From: Aeromicrobium sp. Root495
GTDB taxonomy: Bacteria > Actinomycetota > Actinomycetes > Propionibacteriales > Nocardioidaceae
Assembly: GCF_001426755.1 (NCBI RefSeq)
Contig: NZ_LMFJ01000001.1
Coordinates: 1,049,846 to 1,113,845 of the forward strand
Direction: 5' to 3'
DNA length: 64,000 nucleotides
Below are positions 1-8,205 of this stretch, one piece after another (within the stretch, counting starts at the first letter, position 1; the number at the start of each line of letters is the position of its first letter). Below the pieces are notes generated by a model. That model worked only from the letters and a program-made list of their open reading frames with translations. It made no database searches and had not been told where the DNA came from. The position numbers and the translations under genes are program-made.

Positions 1-201
1 CCGGGCACCCGGTCGGTCACCCCGTGGGGCACCCCGGCGGTCGACGTCGGCCTCGGCGTGGTCTCCCAGCTCAAGGCGCTCGGTGTCGAGGTCCACGACG
101 TCGGCGCCGACGTCTGCACCATCGAGGACGAGCGCTTCTTCTCGTACCGACGCCAGGGATCGGCGTCAGGACGGTTCGGCGGCGTGGTGGTGCTGCGATG
201 A
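1..201 (+). CDS. pgeF: PgeF/YfiH-family (laccase-domain) protein, C-terminal fragment
   Basis: Only the last 66 codons are in the window; the reading frame is open from base 1 and stops at TGA 199-201. The tail DVCTIEDERFFSYRRQG followed by SGRFGGVVVLR matches the conserved C-terminus of the PgeF/YfiH family (Cys followed by FFSYRR and a G-R turn). Family members act as purine nucleoside phosphorylase/oxidase-like or peptidoglycan-editing enzymes and commonly sit between ftsZ and yggS in actinobacterial division clusters, which fits the downstream genes. The stop overlaps the yggS start in an ATGA junction, so the two are probably translationally coupled. The N-terminal metal-binding part is not visible. 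Confidence 0.85.
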   Translation, partial: PGTRSVTPWGTPAVDVGLGVVSQLKALGVEVHDVGADVCTIEDERFFSYRRQGSASGRFGGVVVLR

Positions 202-899
202 GCCGACGCGACGAGCTGGAGCAGAACCTGGCCGCCGTCGAGGCCGACGTCGCCCAGGCCTGCCGTGAGGCGGGCCGCTCGAGGGACGAGATCACCCTCG
301 TCGTCGTCACCAAGACCTACCCGGCCTCCGACGCCGTCGCCCTCTCGGCGCTCGGTGTCCACGACGTGGGCGAGAACCGGCACCCGGAGGCGGGCGACAA
401 GGCCGAGGAGGCAGCGCAGCAGGGAGCGGACCTTCGGTGGCACTTCCTGGGGGGCCTGCAGACCAACAAGGCCGGCGCCGTGGCGCGCTACGCCGACGTC
501 GTGCACAGCGTCGACCGGGCCAAGCTGGCCCGCTCGTTGTCGCGTGGGGCCGAGGCGGCGGAGCGTGAACTCACGTGCCTCCTGCAGGTCGACTTCGACC
601 GCTCCGACCCCGGTCGATCGGGCGCGGCACCCGCCGACGTCCGCGCTCTCGCCGACCTCGTGGCCGAGCTGCCGCACCTCACCCTGGGCGGCCTGATGAC
701 CGTCGCACCGCTGGGAGAGGCCCCGCGGCCGGTCTTCGACGAGCTCGTCCAGCTGTCCCGGACGGTCCGCCAGGACCACCCCGGGGCCGTCGCCGTGTCG
801 GCGGGCATGAGCGGCGACTTCGTCGACGCCGTCCATGCCGGCGCGACACACCTGCGAATAGGGCGCGCGGTGCTGGGTGAGAGGCCCAACACCCGGTAA
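198..899 (+). CDS. yggS: YggS-family pyridoxal-phosphate homeostasis protein
   Basis: 233 aa, usual family length. A single-domain PLP-binding TIM barrel; Lys39 in VVVTKTYPA is the expected PLP lysine, followed by the family signatures GENR and WHFLGGLQTNK (usually WHFIGxLQxNK), and MSGDFVDAVHAGATHLRIG near the end (family MSxDxxxAIxxGxTxxRxG). It controls PLP levels in the cytosol and has no known catalytic activity. I chose the ATG at 198 over upstream in-frame codons because it gives the standard N-terminus and an ATGA overlap with pgeF. It lies between pgeF and sepF, the normal actinobacterial arrangement. Confidence 0.95.
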   Translation: MSRRDELEQNLAAVEADVAQACREAGRSRDEITLVVVTKTYPASDAVALSALGVHDVGENRHPEAGDKAEEAAQQGADLRWHFLGGLQTNKAGAVARYADVVHSVDRAKLARSLSRGAEAAERELTCLLQVDFDRSDPGRSGAAPADVRALADLVAELPHLTLGGLMTVAPLGEAPRPVFDELVQLSRTVRQDHPGAVAVSAGMSGDFVDAVHAGATHLRIGRAVLGERPNTR

Positions 900-902
900 T
901 CT
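897..902 (+). promoter_or_regulatory. Candidate -10 element for sepF
   Basis: TAATCT overlaps the yggS stop codon. Transcription from it would begin near 909, inside the palindromes that follow. I see no good -35 at 17 bp, so this rests on the hexamer and its position only. Confidence 0.35.
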
Positions 903-938
903 CACGAGTGGAATTCACTCGTGCACCAGCTGGTGCAC
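903..938. repeat. Two overlapping perfect palindromes upstream of sepF
   Basis: CACGAGTG (903-910) and CACTCGTG (916-923) form an 8-bp inverted repeat with a 5-nt spacer. The 18-bp perfect palindrome GTGCACCAGCTGGTGCAC (921-938) overlaps its last three bases. They fill most of the 61-bp gap between yggS and sepF and lie just downstream of the TAATCT hexamer. Either operator sites or alternative mRNA hairpins are possible. Confidence 0.6.
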
Positions 939-960
939 GTCGGACGTACGGGAGAGCCTC

Positions 961-1461
961 ATGGCTGGCGCAATGCGAAAAGTAGGCGAGTACCTCGGCC
1001 TCGTCGAGCAGGCCGAGCTCGACGAGTACGACGACGAGATCACCGGACCCGTGCCCTCGGTCCGCGAGGACGTGCCCGAGCGCGCCCCGGCCGTGCGCCC
1101 GGTGGCCAGCATCGACGAGCGCCGCCCCCGTCCGGTCCGCACCGAGCTGCGCGAGGCGCGTCAGAGCGTCTCCGAGCGCGCCGTCACGCGCATCGAGACG
1201 GTCACGCCGCGCACGTACAACGACGCCCGCACGGTCGGCGAGCACTACCGTTCCGGCGTGCCCGTCATCATGAACCTGTCCGAGATCGACTCCGACGACG
1301 CCAAGCGTCTCGTGGACTTCTCGGCCGGTCTCGTGTTCGCCGCGCACGGCAAGATCACGCGGGTCACCGAGAAGGTCTTCCTGCTGTCCCCCCACGACGT
1401 CGACGTCACCGATGAGGACAGGCAGCGCATCGCCGCGGGCGGCTTCTTCAACCAGAGCTGA
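961..1461 (+). CDS. sepF: Cell division protein SepF
   Basis: 166 aa. SepF anchors FtsZ to the membrane and is essential for division in actinobacteria that lack FtsA. The N-terminus MAGAMRKVGEYLGLVEQ is the short amphipathic membrane-binding helix, followed by an acidic and proline-containing linker (about residues 20-75) and the C-terminal SepF dimer domain (about 78-160) with VIMNLSEIDSDDAKRLVDF and the GLVFAAHG turn. ATG 961 is preceded by GGAGAG at 951-956. Four bases separate its stop from yggT. The palindromes upstream suggest its own regulation. Confidence 0.95.
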   Translation: MAGAMRKVGEYLGLVEQAELDEYDDEITGPVPSVREDVPERAPAVRPVASIDERRPRPVRTELREARQSVSERAVTRIETVTPRTYNDARTVGEHYRSGVPVIMNLSEIDSDDAKRLVDFSAGLVFAAHGKITRVTEKVFLLSPHDVDVTDEDRQRIAAGGFFNQS

Positions 1462-1464
1462 TCG

Positions 1465-1755
1465 ATGGAACTCGTCGGCAGCCTGCTCATCACGCTCTGC
1501 TGGATCGCGATCGTCCTGCTGCTTGCGCGCTTCGTCGTGGACTGGGTCCAGTTCTTCGCCCGGTCCTGGCGACCCGCCGGGTTCGTGGCCGTCGTGTGCG
1601 AGGGCCTGTACACCGTCACCGACCCGCCGCTGCGCTCCATCCGCCGGGTCATCCCTCCCATCCGCCTCGGTGGCACCATGCTCGACCTCTCGCCCATGGT
1701 CCTGCTGATCGGTCTCTACATCCTGCTGGCCATCATTCCGGCCATCTTCTACTGA
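1465..1755 (+). CDS. YggT-family small membrane protein
   Basis: 96 aa with two strongly hydrophobic segments (about residues 2-22 and 70-94) around the conserved YggT core: WVQFFARSWRP, then VCEGLYTVTDPPLRSIRRVIPP and LDLSPMVLLIGLYIL. Family function is not well defined; it is nearly always next to sepF and divIVA in Gram-positives and is linked to division or osmotic tolerance. It starts 3 nt after the sepF stop, so it is co-transcribed and probably coupled. Confidence 0.9.
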   Translation: MELVGSLLITLCWIAIVLLLARFVVDWVQFFARSWRPAGFVAVVCEGLYTVTDPPLRSIRRVIPPIRLGGTMLDLSPMVLLIGLYILLAIIPAIFY

Positions 1756-1890
1756 GCGATCCAGCATCTTGGTCTGGCGTTCCTGGGTCCGCACGACACC
1801 AGGGGGACGCCTGTGGCAGAAGTGAACTGCGACCGAGTACCGTGGGTCCCACCCAAGTCCCAGTGACTACTCCGAACACGAGGTGAACTC

Positions 1891-2718
1891 ATGCCGCTCA
1901 CGCCCGAGGACGTGCGGAACAAGCGCTTTACGCCCGTCCGTCTCCGCGAGGGTTACGACATGGGCGAGGTCGACCAGTTCCTCGACGAGGTCGAGGCCGA
2001 GCTCGAGCGACTGACCGTCGAGAACGACGAGCTCCGCGCCAAGGTGGCCGCTGCGTCCACCGGCGAGCCCACCGGGCTCATCCCGGCCGTCGTTCCCGCC
2101 GCCGAGACCGCGCCCCAGCCCGCCGTCCAGGAGAAGGCCCCCGAGCCGGAGCCCGAGCCCGAGCCCGAGCCCGAGCCGGAGCCGGTCAAGGCCCCCGAGC
2201 CGGTCGCCGTCGCTCCCACGCCTGCTCCCGCCCCGCCCACGGTCAGGCCCACGGTGGGCGAGGCATCCGGTGCCGCCGCCCGTCTGCTGGAGATCGCGTC
2301 GCAGAACGCCGATCAGCTGATGGACCAGGCCAAGGAAGAGGCCGACCGCATCGTCGGTGAGGCTCGTTCCACGGCCGAGCGCCTCACCAACGAGTCGCGT
2401 GGCAAGGCCGACCGCCTCGAGACCGACGCCCGCATCCGCGCGCAGAAGCTCGACGACGAGACCAACGAGCGTCGCCAGCAGGCCGTCGCGGCCATCGAGC
2501 GCGAGCGCTACGAGATCCAGCGGGAGGTGGAGCACCTCCGGGCCTACGAGCGCGAGTACCGCGCGCGTCTGAAGAACTACTTCCAGAGCCAGCTCGACCA
2601 GCTCGCGGCCAACGAGAACGGCACCACGCCGGCCACGGCCCAGGCTCCGGCCGACGCCTCGCCGCGTCGCCTGCGCTCGCTGCTCGGCGACGAGGACACG
2701 TCGAACCAGTCCATCTGA
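1891..2718 (+). CDS. divIVA: DivIVA/Wag31 polar scaffold protein
   Basis: 275 aa. Wag31 marks the cell poles and directs polar wall growth. The N-terminal lipid-binding DivIVA domain is clear (MPLTPEDVRNKRFTPVRLRE, then GYDMGEVDQFLDEVEAELE). A low-complexity linker follows with a Glu-Pro repeat (about residues 84-98) and Pro/Val-rich sequence. From about residue 125 a long charged coiled coil runs to residue 235 (ADQLMDQAKEEADRIVGEA and similar heptads). ATG 1891 has GAGGTGA at 1880-1886. The 135-bp gap from yggT may contain its own promoter; I see no convincing hexamer pair. Transcription ends at the hairpin 2733-2770. Confidence 0.95.
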   Translation: MPLTPEDVRNKRFTPVRLREGYDMGEVDQFLDEVEAELERLTVENDELRAKVAAASTGEPTGLIPAVVPAAETAPQPAVQEKAPEPEPEPEPEPEPEPVKAPEPVAVAPTPAPAPPTVRPTVGEASGAAARLLEIASQNADQLMDQAKEEADRIVGEARSTAERLTNESRGKADRLETDARIRAQKLDDETNERRQQAVAAIERERYEIQREVEHLRAYEREYRARLKNYFQSQLDQLAANENGTTPATAQAPADASPRRLRSLLGDEDTSNQSI

Positions 2719-2732
2719 GTCGCTCCGGACAC

Positions 2733-2770
2733 ACGAAGGGCCCGTCACCTCACGGTGACGGGCCCTTCGT
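2733..2770. terminator. Bidirectional terminator between divIVA and ileS
   Basis: A perfect 17-bp stem (2733-2749 with 2754-2770) and a 4-nt TCAC loop sit 15 bp after the divIVA stop and 5 bp before the ileS stop. The genes converge, so one hairpin can serve both. Confidence 0.9.
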
Positions 2771-2775
2771 CCTGC

Positions 2776-5700
2776 TCAGGCCTTGGCGACCTGGACGAAC
2801 GCCGTGGCCTCGGCGACGTCGATGCTCGTGCCGTCGGAGACCTCGCCGACGGTGAACGTCGTGGCGAGGGTCTCGGCGGTGATGAGGTCGGCGTGGGTGC
2901 GAGCCGCTGCGAGCGCCTGCTCGCTGCCGCCCACGGCCAGGCTGATGCGGTCGGAGACCTCGAGCCCGGCGTCGCGGCGCGCCTGCTGCACGCCCCGCAC
3001 GATGTCGCGTGCCACGCCCTCCGCTGCGAGCTCGGGCGTGACCGTGGTGTGGAGCGCCACGAACCCGCCGCCCGGCAGCACGCTGATGGCCACGTCGTCG
3101 GACGAGGTGGCCACCTGCTCGAGCGTGTACTCGCCCTCCACGAGCGCGATGCCGCCGGAGGTCACCACGCCGTCGGCGTCGAGCGACCAGTCGCCCGTCT
3201 TGGACCCCTTGATGGCGGTCTGGACCTCCTTGCCGAGCCGCGGACCCGCCACGCGGGCGTGGACGGTGAGGCTCGACGACAGCCCGTGGGCTGCGGCCTC
3301 GTCGGACTCGACGTCGATGAAGCGCACCCGCTTGAGGTTGAGCTCACCGGCCACGATGTCCTCGAAGCCGTGCAGGAGCGCAGGGTCGGGAACCGCGACG
3401 TCGAGCGACGTCAGGGGCAGGCGTACTCGAAGTCCGGCTGCCTTGCGCAGGGCCGATCCCGCCGAGCACACCTCGCGCACCGCGTCCATGGCGGCGACGA
3501 GGGTGTCGTCGGCGGGCAGGGCGTCGGCCTGGGGCCAGTCGGTGAGGTGCACCGAGCGCCCGCCGGTGAGGCCGCGCCAGATCTCCTCGGTGGTGAGCGG
3601 CAGCAGCGGAGCGACGACGCGGCACACCGTCTCGAGGACGGTGTGCAGGGTGTCGAACGGCTGGGGCGAGGTGCCGTCCCAGAACCGCTCGCGAGAGCCG
3701 CGGATGTACCAGTTGGTGAGCACGTCGAGGAACACCCGCGTGGACTCGCACGCCTCGGCGATGGCGTAGGAGTCGAGGTGGTCGGTCATCTCCCGCACCC
3801 ACTGGCCCAGCTTGGCCAGGACGTACCGGTCGAGGGGGTCCTCGAGCGCCGACGCGTCACTCACGGCCTGCGCCTCGTGACCCGCCAGGTTGGCGTACAG
3901 GCCGAAGAACGACCAGCTGTTCCAGAGCGGGATCATGACCTGGCGCACGCAGTCGCGGATGCCCTGCTCGGTGACGACGAGGTTGCCGCCCCGCAGGATC
4001 GGCGAGGCCATGAGGAACCAGCGCATGGCGTCGGCGCCGTCGCGGTCGAAGACCTCGGAGACGTCGGGGTAGTTGCGCAGCGACTTGCTCATCTTGTTGC
4101 CGTCCGAGCCCAGCACGATGCCGTGGCTGATGCAGGCCTCGAACGCGGGCTTGTCGAACAGGGCTGTCGCCAGGATGTGCAGCGTGTAGAACCAGCCGCG
4201 GGTCTGACCGATGTACTCGACGATGAAGTCGGCCGGGAAGTGGTCGTGGAACCACTCGGCGTTCTCGAACGGGTAGTGCACCTGGGCGAACGACATGGAG
4301 CCGGAGTCGAACCAGACGTCGAGCACGTCGGGGACACGCCGCATCATCGACTGCCCGGTGGGGTCGTCGGGGTTGGGGCGCACGAGGTCGTCGACGTAGG
4401 GGCGGTGGAGGTCGGGGACCACGCCGTCCTTGCTGGGCACGCGGCCGAAGTCGCGCTCGATCTCCTCGAACGAGCCGTAGACGTCGATGCGCGGGTAGGC
4501 CGGGTCGTCGCTCTTCCACACCGGCACGGGGGAGCCCCAGAAGCGGTTGCGGGTGATGGACCAGTCGCGGGCGTTCTCGAGCCAGCGGCCGAACTGACCG
4601 TCCTTGATGTGCTCCGGGACCCAGCCGATCTGCTGGTTGAGCTCGAGCATGCGCTGCTTGACGGCCGTGACCTCGACGAACCACGACGAGACGCCCTTGT
4701 AGATGAGGGGCTCGCGGCAGCGCCAGCAGTGCGGGTAGCTGTGGTCGTAGGTCTCACGACGGATCAGGAGCGTGCCCGGGGTGACGGGTCCGGTCCCGTT
4801 CTTGAGGTCGTCGATGATGGGGGCGTTGGCGTCGAAGACGAGCATGCCGGCGTAGGCGTCGACGGGAGCGGTGAAGCGGCCGTCCTTGCCCACGGGCATG
4901 ACGGGCTCGATGCCCTCGCGGTCGGTGACCTCCTTGTCGACCTCGCCGAAGGCGCCGGCGCTGTGGACCAGGCCCGAGCCGTCGGTGGTGGTGACGGCCT
5001 CGTCGGCGGCCACGACGCGGAAGGCGTTCTCGTGGTCGGCGTAGTAGGTGAACGGGGGAGCGTAGGTGAGACCGACGAGGTCGGCACCCGTGCCGCGCCA
5101 GACCACCTCGGGGTCGTCGCCCAGCTCGCGCGCGTAGGCACCGAGGCGGGCCTCGGCGAGGATCAGCCGGTCGTCGCCGTGCTGCACGGTGACGTAGTCG
5201 ATCGTGGAGCCGACCATGACCGCGAGGTTGCTGGGCAGGGTCCACGGCGTGGTGGTCCAGACGACGACCTTGCTGCCCTCGTGCTCGCCCGGGGTGGTGA
5301 CGGTGAAGCCCACCGTGACGGCCGGGTCCTGGCGGTTCTGGTAGACGTCGTCGTCCATGCGGAGCTCGTGGTTGGAGAGGGGCGTCTCGTCGTTCCAGCA
5401 GTAGGGCAGCACGCGGAAGCCCTCGTACACGAAGCCCTTGTCGTAGAGGCTCTTGAACGCCCAGATGACCGACTCCATGTAGTCGGGGTTGAGCGTGCGG
5501 TAGTCGTTCTGGAAGTCGACCCACCGTGCCTGGCGGGTGACGTACTCCTCCCACTCGCCGGTGTACTTGAGCACCGAGGCACGGCAGGCGTCGTTGAACT
5601 TGTCGATGCCCATCTCGACGATCTCGTCGGTGGTCTTGATGCCGTTGAGGCGCATGGCCTCGAGCTCGGCGGGCAGGCCGTGGGTGTCCCACCCGAAGCG

Positions 5701-5997
5701 TCGCTCGACGCGTCGTCCGCGCATCGTCTGGTAGCGCGGCACGACGTCCTTGACGTAGCCCGTGAGCAGGTGGCCGTAGTGCGGGAGGCCGTTGGCGAAC
5801 GGGGGGCCGTCGTAGAAGACGAACTCGTTCTCGCCGGACGGGCCGGTCTCGCGCGCGTCGATGCTCGCCCGGAAGGTGTCGTCGGACTTCCAGTACGCGA
5901 GGACGCGCTCCTCGATGTCGGGGAAGCGCGGGGTGGACGGCACACCGCTGCTGCGGTCGGGATCGGTGAGTCCGGTCTGGACCTTGGGGTACGTCAT
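2776..5997 (-). CDS. ileS: Isoleucyl-tRNA synthetase (type 2, eukaryote-like)
   Basis: 1073 aa. Charges tRNA-Ile in the cytosol. Class I signatures are intact: [18 protein letters not shown] holds the HIGH-type motif (HYGH) and [13 protein letters not shown] the KMSKS loop. Between them lie the editing (CP1) domain and [13 protein letters not shown]. The length and motif style fit the longer eukaryote-like IleRS class found in mycobacteria, which is intrinsically less sensitive to mupirocin; that assignment is from family knowledge. The ATG at 5997 gives the N-terminus [17 protein letters not shown] and an AGGAG at the proper distance; extending further upstream would run through the T-box leader. 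Regulated by tRNA-Ile charging through that leader. Confidence 0.97.
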   Translation of the reverse strand: MTYPKVQTGLTDPDRSSGVPSTPRFPDIEERVLAYWKSDDTFRASIDARETGPSGENEFVFYDGPPFANGLPHYGHLLTGYVKDVVPRYQTMRGRRVERRFGWDTHGLPAELEAMRLNGIKTTDEIVEMGIDKFNDACRASVLKYTGEWEEYVTRQARWVDFQNDYRTLNPDYMESVIWAFKSLYDKGFVYEGFRVLPYCWNDETPLSNHELRMDDDVYQNRQDPAVTVGFTVTTPGEHEGSKVVVWTTTPWTLPSNLAVMVGSTIDYVTVQHGDDRLILAEARLGAYARELGDDPEVVWRGTGADLVGLTYAPPFTYYADHENAFRVVAADEAVTTTDGSGLVHSAGAFGEVDKEVTDREGIEPVMPVGKDGRFTAPVDAYAGMLVFDANAPIIDDLKNGTGPVTPGTLLIRRETYDHSYPHCWRCREPLIYKGVSSWFVEVTAVKQRMLELNQQIGWVPEHIKDGQFGRWLENARDWSITRNRFWGSPVPVWKSDDPAYPRIDVYGSFEEIERDFGRVPSKDGVVPDLHRPYVDDLVRPNPDDPTGQSMMRRVPDVLDVWFDSGSMSFAQVHYPFENAEWFHDHFPADFIVEYIGQTRGWFYTLHILATALFDKPAFEACISHGIVLGSDGNKMSKSLRNYPDVSEVFDRDGADAMRWFLMASPILRGGNLVVTEQGIRDCVRQVMIPLWNSWSFFGLYANLAGHEAQAVSDASALEDPLDRYVLAKLGQWVREMTDHLDSYAIAEACESTRVFLDVLTNWYIRGSRERFWDGTSPQPFDTLHTVLETVCRVVAPLLPLTTEEIWRGLTGGRSVHLTDWPQADALPADDTLVAAMDAVREVCSAGSALRKAAGLRVRLPLTSLDVAVPDPALLHGFEDIVAGELNLKRVRFIDVESDEAAAHGLSSSLTVHARVAGPRLGKEVQTAIKGSKTGDWSLDADGVVTSGGIALVEGEYTLEQVATSSDDVAISVLPGGGFVALHTTVTPELAAEGVARDIVRGVQQARRDAGLEVSDRISLAVGGSEQALAAARTHADLITAETLATTFTVGEVSDGTSIDVAEATAFVQVAKA

Positions 5998-6200
5998 GGG
6001 GTGCTCCTGCGTCGTCGTCCGTGTCGAGGACGACCCCACAGGGACCGCGGTACCACCTCGGTTGCCGCTGCCGATGACTCGGCGGTGACCACTCGTATGC
6101 AGGCTGTGACGGGCCGGCCCGTCCGGTTCTACTGGGGGCCCGGGGAGGGTCCTGTTCTTCCGGAGGCTCGCCGCTGATGACGGCTCGAACGCTGTGCCGC
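5998..6200 (-). promoter_or_regulatory. Actinobacterial translational T-box riboswitch of ileS
   Basis: Reading the minus strand, GAGGTGGTACCGCGGTCCC (within 6041-6060) is the canonical T-box sequence whose bulge pairs with the tRNA acceptor end. Downstream, TGGGGT (6033-6038, minus) is complementary to ACCCCA (5997-6002), which includes the first base of the start codon, and the AGGAG ribosome site lies between them. That is a sequestrator, so control is at translation rather than termination, as known for actinobacterial ileS T-boxes. A candidate isoleucine specifier ATC is at 6176-6178 (minus); its place in stem I is my inference. The left boundary near 6200 is approximate. Confidence 0.88.
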
Positions 6201-6243
6201 AAGAGTACCGCGAGTTCTCAGGAAACCTTGCGGCGGTGCGCGT

Positions 6244-6272
6244 TTGCACGGGTGCCCCCGCGGGTCTAGTTT
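6244..6272 (+). promoter_or_regulatory. Leaderless promoter of the DksA/TraR-like gene
   Basis: TTGCAC (6244-6249), a 17-bp spacer and TAGTTT (6267-6272) form a good sigma-70 type promoter. The ATG follows exactly 6 nt after the -10, so the transcript should begin at or within a base of the start codon. Confidence 0.75.
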
Positions 6273-6278
6273 TCTCGC

Positions 6279-6680
6279 ATGTCGAAGACCACCATGGCCG
6301 TCCGGGCTGATGAGAAGCCCTGGACCGCCGCCGAGACCAAGGCCGTCCGAGCCGAGCTGGAGGATGATCTCGTCCGGCTCCGCAAGGAGCTCGACCTCTC
6401 GGCCAAGGAGCTTCAGGACCTGTTGCGTGACGGCGTCGACGGCGCCGGCAACGACCAGGCCGACGTCGGCTCCAAGGGGCTCGAGCGCGACGCCGAGCTC
6501 TCCCTCGCCGCCAACCAGCAGGAGCTGCTGCAGCAGACCGAGCGTGCCCTGCGCCGCCTGGGCGACGGCACGTACGGCGCCTGCGAGTCCTGCGGGGAGC
6601 CCATCGGCAAGATGCGGCTCCAGGCTTTCCCCCGTGCGACACTGTGCATGACATGCAAGCAGCGCGAGGAGCGTCGCTGA
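6279..6680 (+). CDS. DksA/TraR-family C4 zinc finger protein
   Basis: 133 aa. An N-terminal charged coiled coil (about residues 15-95) is followed by a C4 zinc finger, [13 protein letters not shown] then CMTC, in the arrangement of the DksA/TraR family. Such proteins bind RNA polymerase in the secondary channel in proteobacteria; actinobacterial versions are less studied, and the loop-tip acidic pair of DksA cannot be assigned here with confidence. It has a strong leaderless promoter and its end overlaps lspA, so the two share a transcript. It diverges from ileS. Confidence 0.88.
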   Translation: MSKTTMAVRADEKPWTAAETKAVRAELEDDLVRLRKELDLSAKELQDLLRDGVDGAGNDQADVGSKGLERDAELSLAANQQELLQQTERALRRLGDGTYGACESCGEPIGKMRLQAFPRATLCMTCKQREERR

Positions 6681-7210
6681 GCCCTGACGGCGACGACGAG
6701 GTCACGGGGTCGCTGGGTCGACCCCGGATCGGCCTGTTCGTCCTGCTCGCCGTGATCGTCTACGTCGCGGACCAGGTCACCAAGGTCCTCGCCGTGGAGC
6801 GCCTGGCCGGGCGTGAGCGCGTCGAGCTGCTGCCCGACGGCCTGCTGAGCCTCACGTTCTTGCGCAACCCGGGCGCCGCCCTCGGCCTCGGTGCGTCCAT
6901 GACCGTCGTGCTGAGCCTCGTGGCCGTGGTGGTGTGCGTCTTCGTGGCGCGGGCCGCCAGCCGCCTGCGCGACGTCGGCTGGACCGTCGCCCTCGCGCTG
7001 CTGCTCGGCGGTGCCGTGGGCAACCTGACCGACCGCATCGTGCGCGAGCCCGGCGTGCTGCGCGGTCACGTCGTCGACTTCATCGACTACAACGGCTTCT
7101 TCGTGGGCAACGTCGCCGACATCGCCCTGACCGTCGCGGCGGTCCTCATCATCTGGCGCACCTGGCGCGGCGTGAGCCTCGACGGGACGCGCGAGGAGGA
7201 GACGTCATGA
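6653..7210 (+). CDS. lspA: Lipoprotein signal peptidase (signal peptidase II)
   Basis: About 185 aa. Removes signal peptides from diacylglyceryl-modified prolipoproteins at the membrane. Four hydrophobic segments and both catalytic regions are present: [12 protein letters not shown] with the first Asp and HVVDFIDYN then [10 protein letters not shown] with the second. The start is uncertain: ATG 6653 and GTG 6644 are both in frame, neither has a ribosome site, and both lie inside the upstream gene, so coupling to it is likely. There is no other usable start before the first membrane helix. The stop overlaps rluD as ATGA. Three lipoprotein substrates are encoded at 9.5, 10.8 and 51.1 kb. Confidence 0.93.
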   Translation: MQAARGASLSPDGDDEVTGSLGRPRIGLFVLLAVIVYVADQVTKVLAVERLAGRERVELLPDGLLSLTFLRNPGAALGLGASMTVVLSLVAVVVCVFVARAASRLRDVGWTVALALLLGGAVGNLTDRIVREPGVLRGHVVDFIDYNGFFVGNVADIALTVAAVLIIWRTWRGVSLDGTREEETS

Positions 7211-8142
7211 CCGAGATCCTCGAGCGCAAGGTCTTCTCCGTCCCCGAGGGGCTGGCGGGGGAGCGCGTCGACGCCGCCCTGTCGCGCCTGCTCGGCCTGT
7301 CCCGCACGCGGGCCGCCGAGCTCGTGGCCGCGGGGCTCGTGGAGCTCGACGGCCGTGTGCCGCAGAAGTCCGAGCGCGTCGAGCCCGGCTCGATGCTCGA
7401 GGCCTCCATCCCCGCCCCCCGGCAGGCCGTCGTGGTCGCCGAGGAGGTCGAGGGCATGCGCGTCGTGTTCGAGGACGACGACTTCGTCGTGGTCGACAAG
7501 CCTGTCGGCGTGGCCGCGCACCCGAGCGTCGGGTGGACCGGCCCCACGGTCGTGGGCCATCTCGCCGGCGCCGGCGTCCGCATCTCCACCTCGGGCGCCT
7601 CCGAGCGCCAGGGGATCGTGCAGCGTCTCGACGTCGGCACGAGCGGCCTCATGACGGTGGCCAAGTCCGAGCAGGCCTACAGCGTGCTCAAGCAGGCCTT
7701 CCGCGACCGCACCGTCGACAAGACCTACCACTCGCTCGTGCAGGGCCACCCCGACCCGAGCGTCGGCACGATCGACGCCCCCATCGCGCGGCACCCCAAG
7801 CACGACTTCAAGTTCACGGTGCGCTCCGACGGCCGGCCCAGCGTCACGCACTACGACACGCTCGAGGCTCACCGCTACGCCTCCCTGCTCACCATCAAGC
7901 TCGAGACCGGCCGCACCCACCAGATCCGCGTGCACATGAGCGCACTGCACCACCCCTGCGTCGGCGACCTGCAGTACGGCGCCGACCCCACGCTCGCCCA
8001 GCGGGTGGGGCTCGAACGACAGTGGCTCCACGCAGTGCGCCTGGGCTTCGCCCACCCGCGCACCGGCGAGTACGTCGAGTTCGAGAGCCCGTACCCCGAC
8101 GACCTCCAGAGCGCCCTCGACGTCGTCCGCGCCCTCGACTGA
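7207..8142 (+). CDS. rluD: RluD-family 23S rRNA pseudouridine synthase
   Basis: 311 aa. An N-terminal S4 RNA-binding domain (about residues 12-75, with [20 protein letters not shown]) precedes the RluA-type catalytic domain. The catalytic Asp is in [15 protein letters not shown] (family HRLDxxTSGL), and [12 protein letters not shown] is the second signature. The likely product is pseudouridine at the 23S helix-69 sites, as for E. coli RluD; the exact sites are inferred. It follows lspA with an ATGA overlap, a pairing common in many bacteria. Confidence 0.93.
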   Translation: MTEILERKVFSVPEGLAGERVDAALSRLLGLSRTRAAELVAAGLVELDGRVPQKSERVEPGSMLEASIPAPRQAVVVAEEVEGMRVVFEDDDFVVVDKPVGVAAHPSVGWTGPTVVGHLAGAGVRISTSGASERQGIVQRLDVGTSGLMTVAKSEQAYSVLKQAFRDRTVDKTYHSLVQGHPDPSVGTIDAPIARHPKHDFKFTVRSDGRPSVTHYDTLEAHRYASLLTIKLETGRTHQIRVHMSALHHPCVGDLQYGADPTLAQRVGLERQWLHAVRLGFAHPRTGEYVEFESPYPDDLQSALDVVRALD

Positions 8143-8205
8143 GCTGCGCCGTCCGTCGCCCGTGGCCCGGCACTCCCGCCGGGGGGCTTCTGGAAAGATG
8201 GGGGC

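Noticed and set aside
2140-2190. GAGCCC-type repeats in divIVA taken as a DNA repeat element
   Set aside because: They simply encode the Glu-Pro linker of DivIVA in frame.
2755-6177. A very long open frame on the plus strand opposite ileS
   Set aside because: High GC leaves antisense frames open. Its translation is low complexity (V, G, R, D, H), no ribosome site is visible, and ileS on the other strand has full family motifs and a T-box.
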